This document shows positions 44,438-46,318 of a DNA stretch of 46,318 nt, piece by piece; positions within the stretch are counted from its first letter, which is position 1; the number at the start of each line of letters is the position of its first letter. Under the pieces are notes generated by a model that did no database searches, was not told the origin of the DNA, and worked only from the letters and a program-made list of their open reading frames with translations. The position numbers were made by a program, and so were the translations under genes. The DNA is taken from positions 1 through 46,318 of the forward strand of contig CAJWTS010000029.1 of the NCBI GenBank assembly GCA_913047795.1, given 5' to 3'. The stretch is from an uncultured Verrucomicrobiota bacterium (lineage in GTDB: Bacteria; Verrucomicrobiota; Kiritimatiellia; CAJWTS01).

Positions 44438-45249
44438 GGGGACACCTCCTCCGGCCCGACACACTCTGCATGTGAATATACCGTTGCCCGCGTCTCCCGG
44501 CAGAAACCGATCAGCGTGATTCCCAATTCGTCCGATGCGCGTGCTGAAAGTGACGAGGGAGCCGAAACGGCCACGATGAAAGGGGCCCCCGCCTTGTAGG
44601 CCTTCAGTACAATCTCGTAAGACACACGGCCGCTTACCAGGAGGCACTCGGCAACATCGAGGGCACGTTGCATGATCACGGCGCCAACCACCTTGTCCAC
44701 CGCGTTATGGCGCCCGATATCTTCGTTCACAGCGAGGCATTGCCCGTCGAGCGAGAAGAAGGCGGCCGCGTGCGAGCCGCCGGACCGCGTAAAGGTGGCC
44801 TGTGCCGCTTGCATTTTAGCCTGCCACTCGGGCAGCCATCGTACGTCGAGCATTGCCGACGGCCGTAGGGGTTCGCCGCCCAACCCGAGATCCCGCATCT
44901 CCTTGCGGCCGCATATCCCGCAGGACGCCGTGGCCATCAGGGATCGACCCTTTGCAACGTCCGCGTTCAGCGCCTGCGGGTCGATCGAGACATCGGCCCG
45001 CAACACGCGTCCGGTACGCGGATCCACGGTTTCGTCGTATCGATACTCCGTCCCGTGCGCCGGCACGACATCCTCCGTATAGAGCAATCCCCGCACGAGG
45101 GCCTCGTCGTCGCCGGGCGTACGCATCGTCACGCTAAAAGGCTCGCCGTTGATATTGATCTGGAGCACATCTTCGACAGCCAGTTGCTCTGAGACATGTG
45201 TCGCGGAACCTGCGTCGTAGCGCACGGCATTAACCTGGTGAGTCGTCAT
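44434..45249 (-). CDS. fdhD: Formate dehydrogenase accessory sulfurtransferase FdhD
   Basis: A 271-residue FdhD protein, which transfers sulfur from a cysteine desulfurase to the molybdenum/tungsten cofactor of formate dehydrogenase. The reactive cysteines are in TASCGICGRKEM; other family blocks are VRGLLYTEDVV, FTRSGGSHAAAFF, VNEDIGRHNAVDKVVG and VSGRVSYEIVLKAY. ATG 45249 is chosen; TTG 45270 is possible. It is the first gene of the men operon and overlaps menF by 4 bases. No formate dehydrogenase structural gene is in this window. Confidence 0.96.
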   Translation of the reverse strand: MTTHQVNAVRYDAGSATHVSEQLAVEDVLQININGEPFSVTMRTPGDDEALVRGLLYTEDVVPAHGTEYRYDETVDPRTGRVLRADVSIDPQALNADVAKGRSLMATASCGICGRKEMRDLGLGGEPLRPSAMLDVRWLPEWQAKMQAAQATFTRSGGSHAAAFFSLDGQCLAVNEDIGRHNAVDKVVGAVIMQRALDVAECLLVSGRVSYEIVLKAYKAGAPFIVAVSAPSSLSARASDELGITLIGFCRETRATVYSHAECVGPEEVSP

Positions 45250-45332
45250 CAGACCGAAAAGGTAGCGCAATCGGCCAAGACGTCAAAGCCGTGTTTACGA
45301 AGGGGTGTTGCCGGGCTACGACATTGGAGCAA

Positions 45333-45839
45333 CTAGGTCTGCTCGCGGCCGCGTGTCATCAGCACTTTGCCGGTCCGCACGATCTCAAGGATACCGTGCT
45401 TGTCCAGCATGCCGACGAAGGCGTCCATCTTGTCGCTGTTTCCTGTAACCTGAATAATGAGCGAATCTTCCGTGAAATCCACGGTTTGCCCCTTGAAATG
45501 TTCCACCAGTTGAAGGATGTCGGCCCGCGTCTTATCCGTGGTCGCCACCTTGATCAAGGCAAGTTCCTTCTCCAGCACCGTATCCTGGTCGTGTTCCACG
45601 ATGCGGATCACGTCCACCAATTTCTCCACATTCTTGACGATATTGGAAAAATCCTCTGTTTTACCGAGAGAGGTGATCGTCATGCGCGAGTACTGTCCGT
45701 CACGTGCTGACGAAACCACCAGCGAGTCGATGTTAAAACCACGCCGGGCAAAAACCTGTGCCACGCGCACCAGAACCCCGGGCTTATTGGCGACGAAGAC
45801 GCTTAAGGTATGCGAAGGATGTTCTTTTCCCAATTCCAT
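45333..45839 (-). CDS. ilvN: Acetolactate synthase small (regulatory) subunit
   Basis: A 168-residue regulatory subunit. The N-terminal ACT domain reads HTLSVFVANKPGVLVRVAQVFARRGFNIDSL, and the second half has ELALIKV, DILQLVEHFKGQTVD and DKMDAFVGMLDKHGILEIVRTG. It confers valine feedback and stimulates the large subunit. ATG 45839 lies one base after the ilvB stop; an earlier frame start lies within ilvB. Also called IlvH in some genomes. The 83-base gap to fdhD holds nothing I recognise. Confidence 0.96.
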   Translation of the reverse strand: MELGKEHPSHTLSVFVANKPGVLVRVAQVFARRGFNIDSLVVSSARDGQYSRMTITSLGKTEDFSNIVKNVEKLVDVIRIVEHDQDTVLEKELALIKVATTDKTRADILQLVEHFKGQTVDFTEDSLIIQVTGNSDKMDAFVGMLDKHGILEIVRTGKVLMTRGREQT

Positions 45840-45840
45840 C

Positions 45841-46318
45841 TCAGGTACTCCCCTTCGGCTTGGCCAACGGGGCCGTTGGCCGTTCAATGATCATGTCTTC
45901 GGCCGGATGCCCGGCCGGAACCATCGGGAAAACATTATCCTCCTTGATGACCTCGGCATGCACCACGCAGGGCCCTTCGTTATAGTCAAGCGCCCGGCGC
46001 AGTACCGTGTTAACGTCCGCCGCACGCTTGATTCGGAAACCTTTGACGCCATAGGATTCCGCCAATTTGACAAAATCGGGATTGCCTTCCAGGTCGACGC
46101 CTGAAAGTCGATTCTCGAAAAACAGTTCTTGCCACTGGCGCACCATGCCCAGGTACTTGTTGTCGATGATGATTACCTTTAGCGGCAGGTTGTGAATCGC
46201 CGCCGTCGAGAGTTCCGCGAGCGTCATTTGGAACCCGCCATCGCCCACAATCGCAATCACCAATCTGTCCGGCTGTCCAAACTGGGCGCCGATGGCCGCC
46301 GGGAAGCCATAGCCCATC
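45841..46318 (-). CDS. ilvB: Acetolactate synthase large subunit, C-terminal part, cut by window edge
   Basis: The last 158 or so residues of a ThDP-dependent acetolactate synthase. GYGFPAAIGAQFGQPDR, the ThDP motif VGDGGFQMTLAELSTA to IDNKYLGMVRQWQELFF, and the C-terminal FPMVPAGHPAEDMI are diagnostic for the large subunit. The gene enters from the right edge, so its start is not seen. It makes acetolactate or acetohydroxybutyrate for valine, leucine and isoleucine. ilvN follows one base after its stop. Confidence 0.97.
   Translation of the reverse strand, partial: MGYGFPAAIGAQFGQPDRLVIAIVGDGGFQMTLAELSTAAIHNLPLKVIIIDNKYLGMVRQWQELFFENRLSGVDLEGNPDFVKLAESYGVKGFRIKRAADVNTVLRRALDYNEGPCVVHAEVIKEDNVFPMVPAGHPAEDMIIERPTAPLAKPKGST

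Noticed and set aside
1..46318. CRISPR arrays, insertion sequences, prophage or defence genes
   Set aside because: No repeat-spacer pattern, transposase, integrase, phage structural gene or restriction system was seen in any frame.

Overview
The window reads as a compact, GC-rich chromosomal segment of a Gram-negative-type bacterium, most likely from the PVC group (Verrucomicrobiota/Kiritimatiellota side). The lineage clue is a gene of the Minf_1886 type (27315-27752), a small family I know as restricted to Verrucomicrobia and Planctomycetes. A tail-specific protease, a lipobox protein, type IV/II pilin-type genes and a long YidC with a periplasmic domain agree with a two-membrane cell. The phylum call is inference. 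I see no phage, insertion sequence, CRISPR array, rRNA or tRNA.

Left part (1-12.1 kb): the 5' part of a Prc/Tsp-type protease runs off the left edge. It is followed by an HU-type DNA-binding protein behind a strong terminator and a polyprenyl-phosphate sugar transferase. Next comes a minus-strand block lysC-cimA-valS, then, divergently, pyruvate phosphate dikinase and adenine phosphoribosyltransferase.

Centre-left (12.1-22.2 kb): a small glycine-tailed RRM protein, an eda-pilD-sugar isomerase operon, an SDR reductase, aroE, leuA, an RluA-type pseudouridine synthase, a family-4-type glycosyltransferase, a lone GspJ-like pseudopilin and a SAM methyltransferase.

Centre (22.3-31.5 kb): the conserved rpmH-rnpA-yidD-yidC cluster, then plsY-gpsA, a HIT protein overlapping the Minf_1886-type gene, glycerol kinase, a PilZ protein, a Gfo/Idh/MocA oxidoreductase and a BamE-like lipoprotein. 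glpK, gpsA and plsY together cover glycerol-3-phosphate supply and its first acylation.

Right part (31.5-46.3 kb): a response-regulator gene that appears broken by a one-base frameshift, two translationally coupled hybrid histidine kinases, and a complete o-succinylbenzoate-route menaquinone operon (menF-D-H-B-A-C-E) headed by fdhD, with most junctions overlapping by 4 nt. ilvN and the 3' end of ilvB close the window. CimA, LeuA and IlvBN together suggest branched-chain amino acid synthesis with a threonine-independent entry to isoleucine.

The sequence is densely coding: no gap exceeds 300 bases. I found no clearly new multi-gene system. The items most worth a second look are the frameshifted receiver gene, the fdhD-men coupling, the HIT/Minf_1886 overlapping pair, the lone pseudopilin, and a long-range inverted repeat in the gap before glpK.
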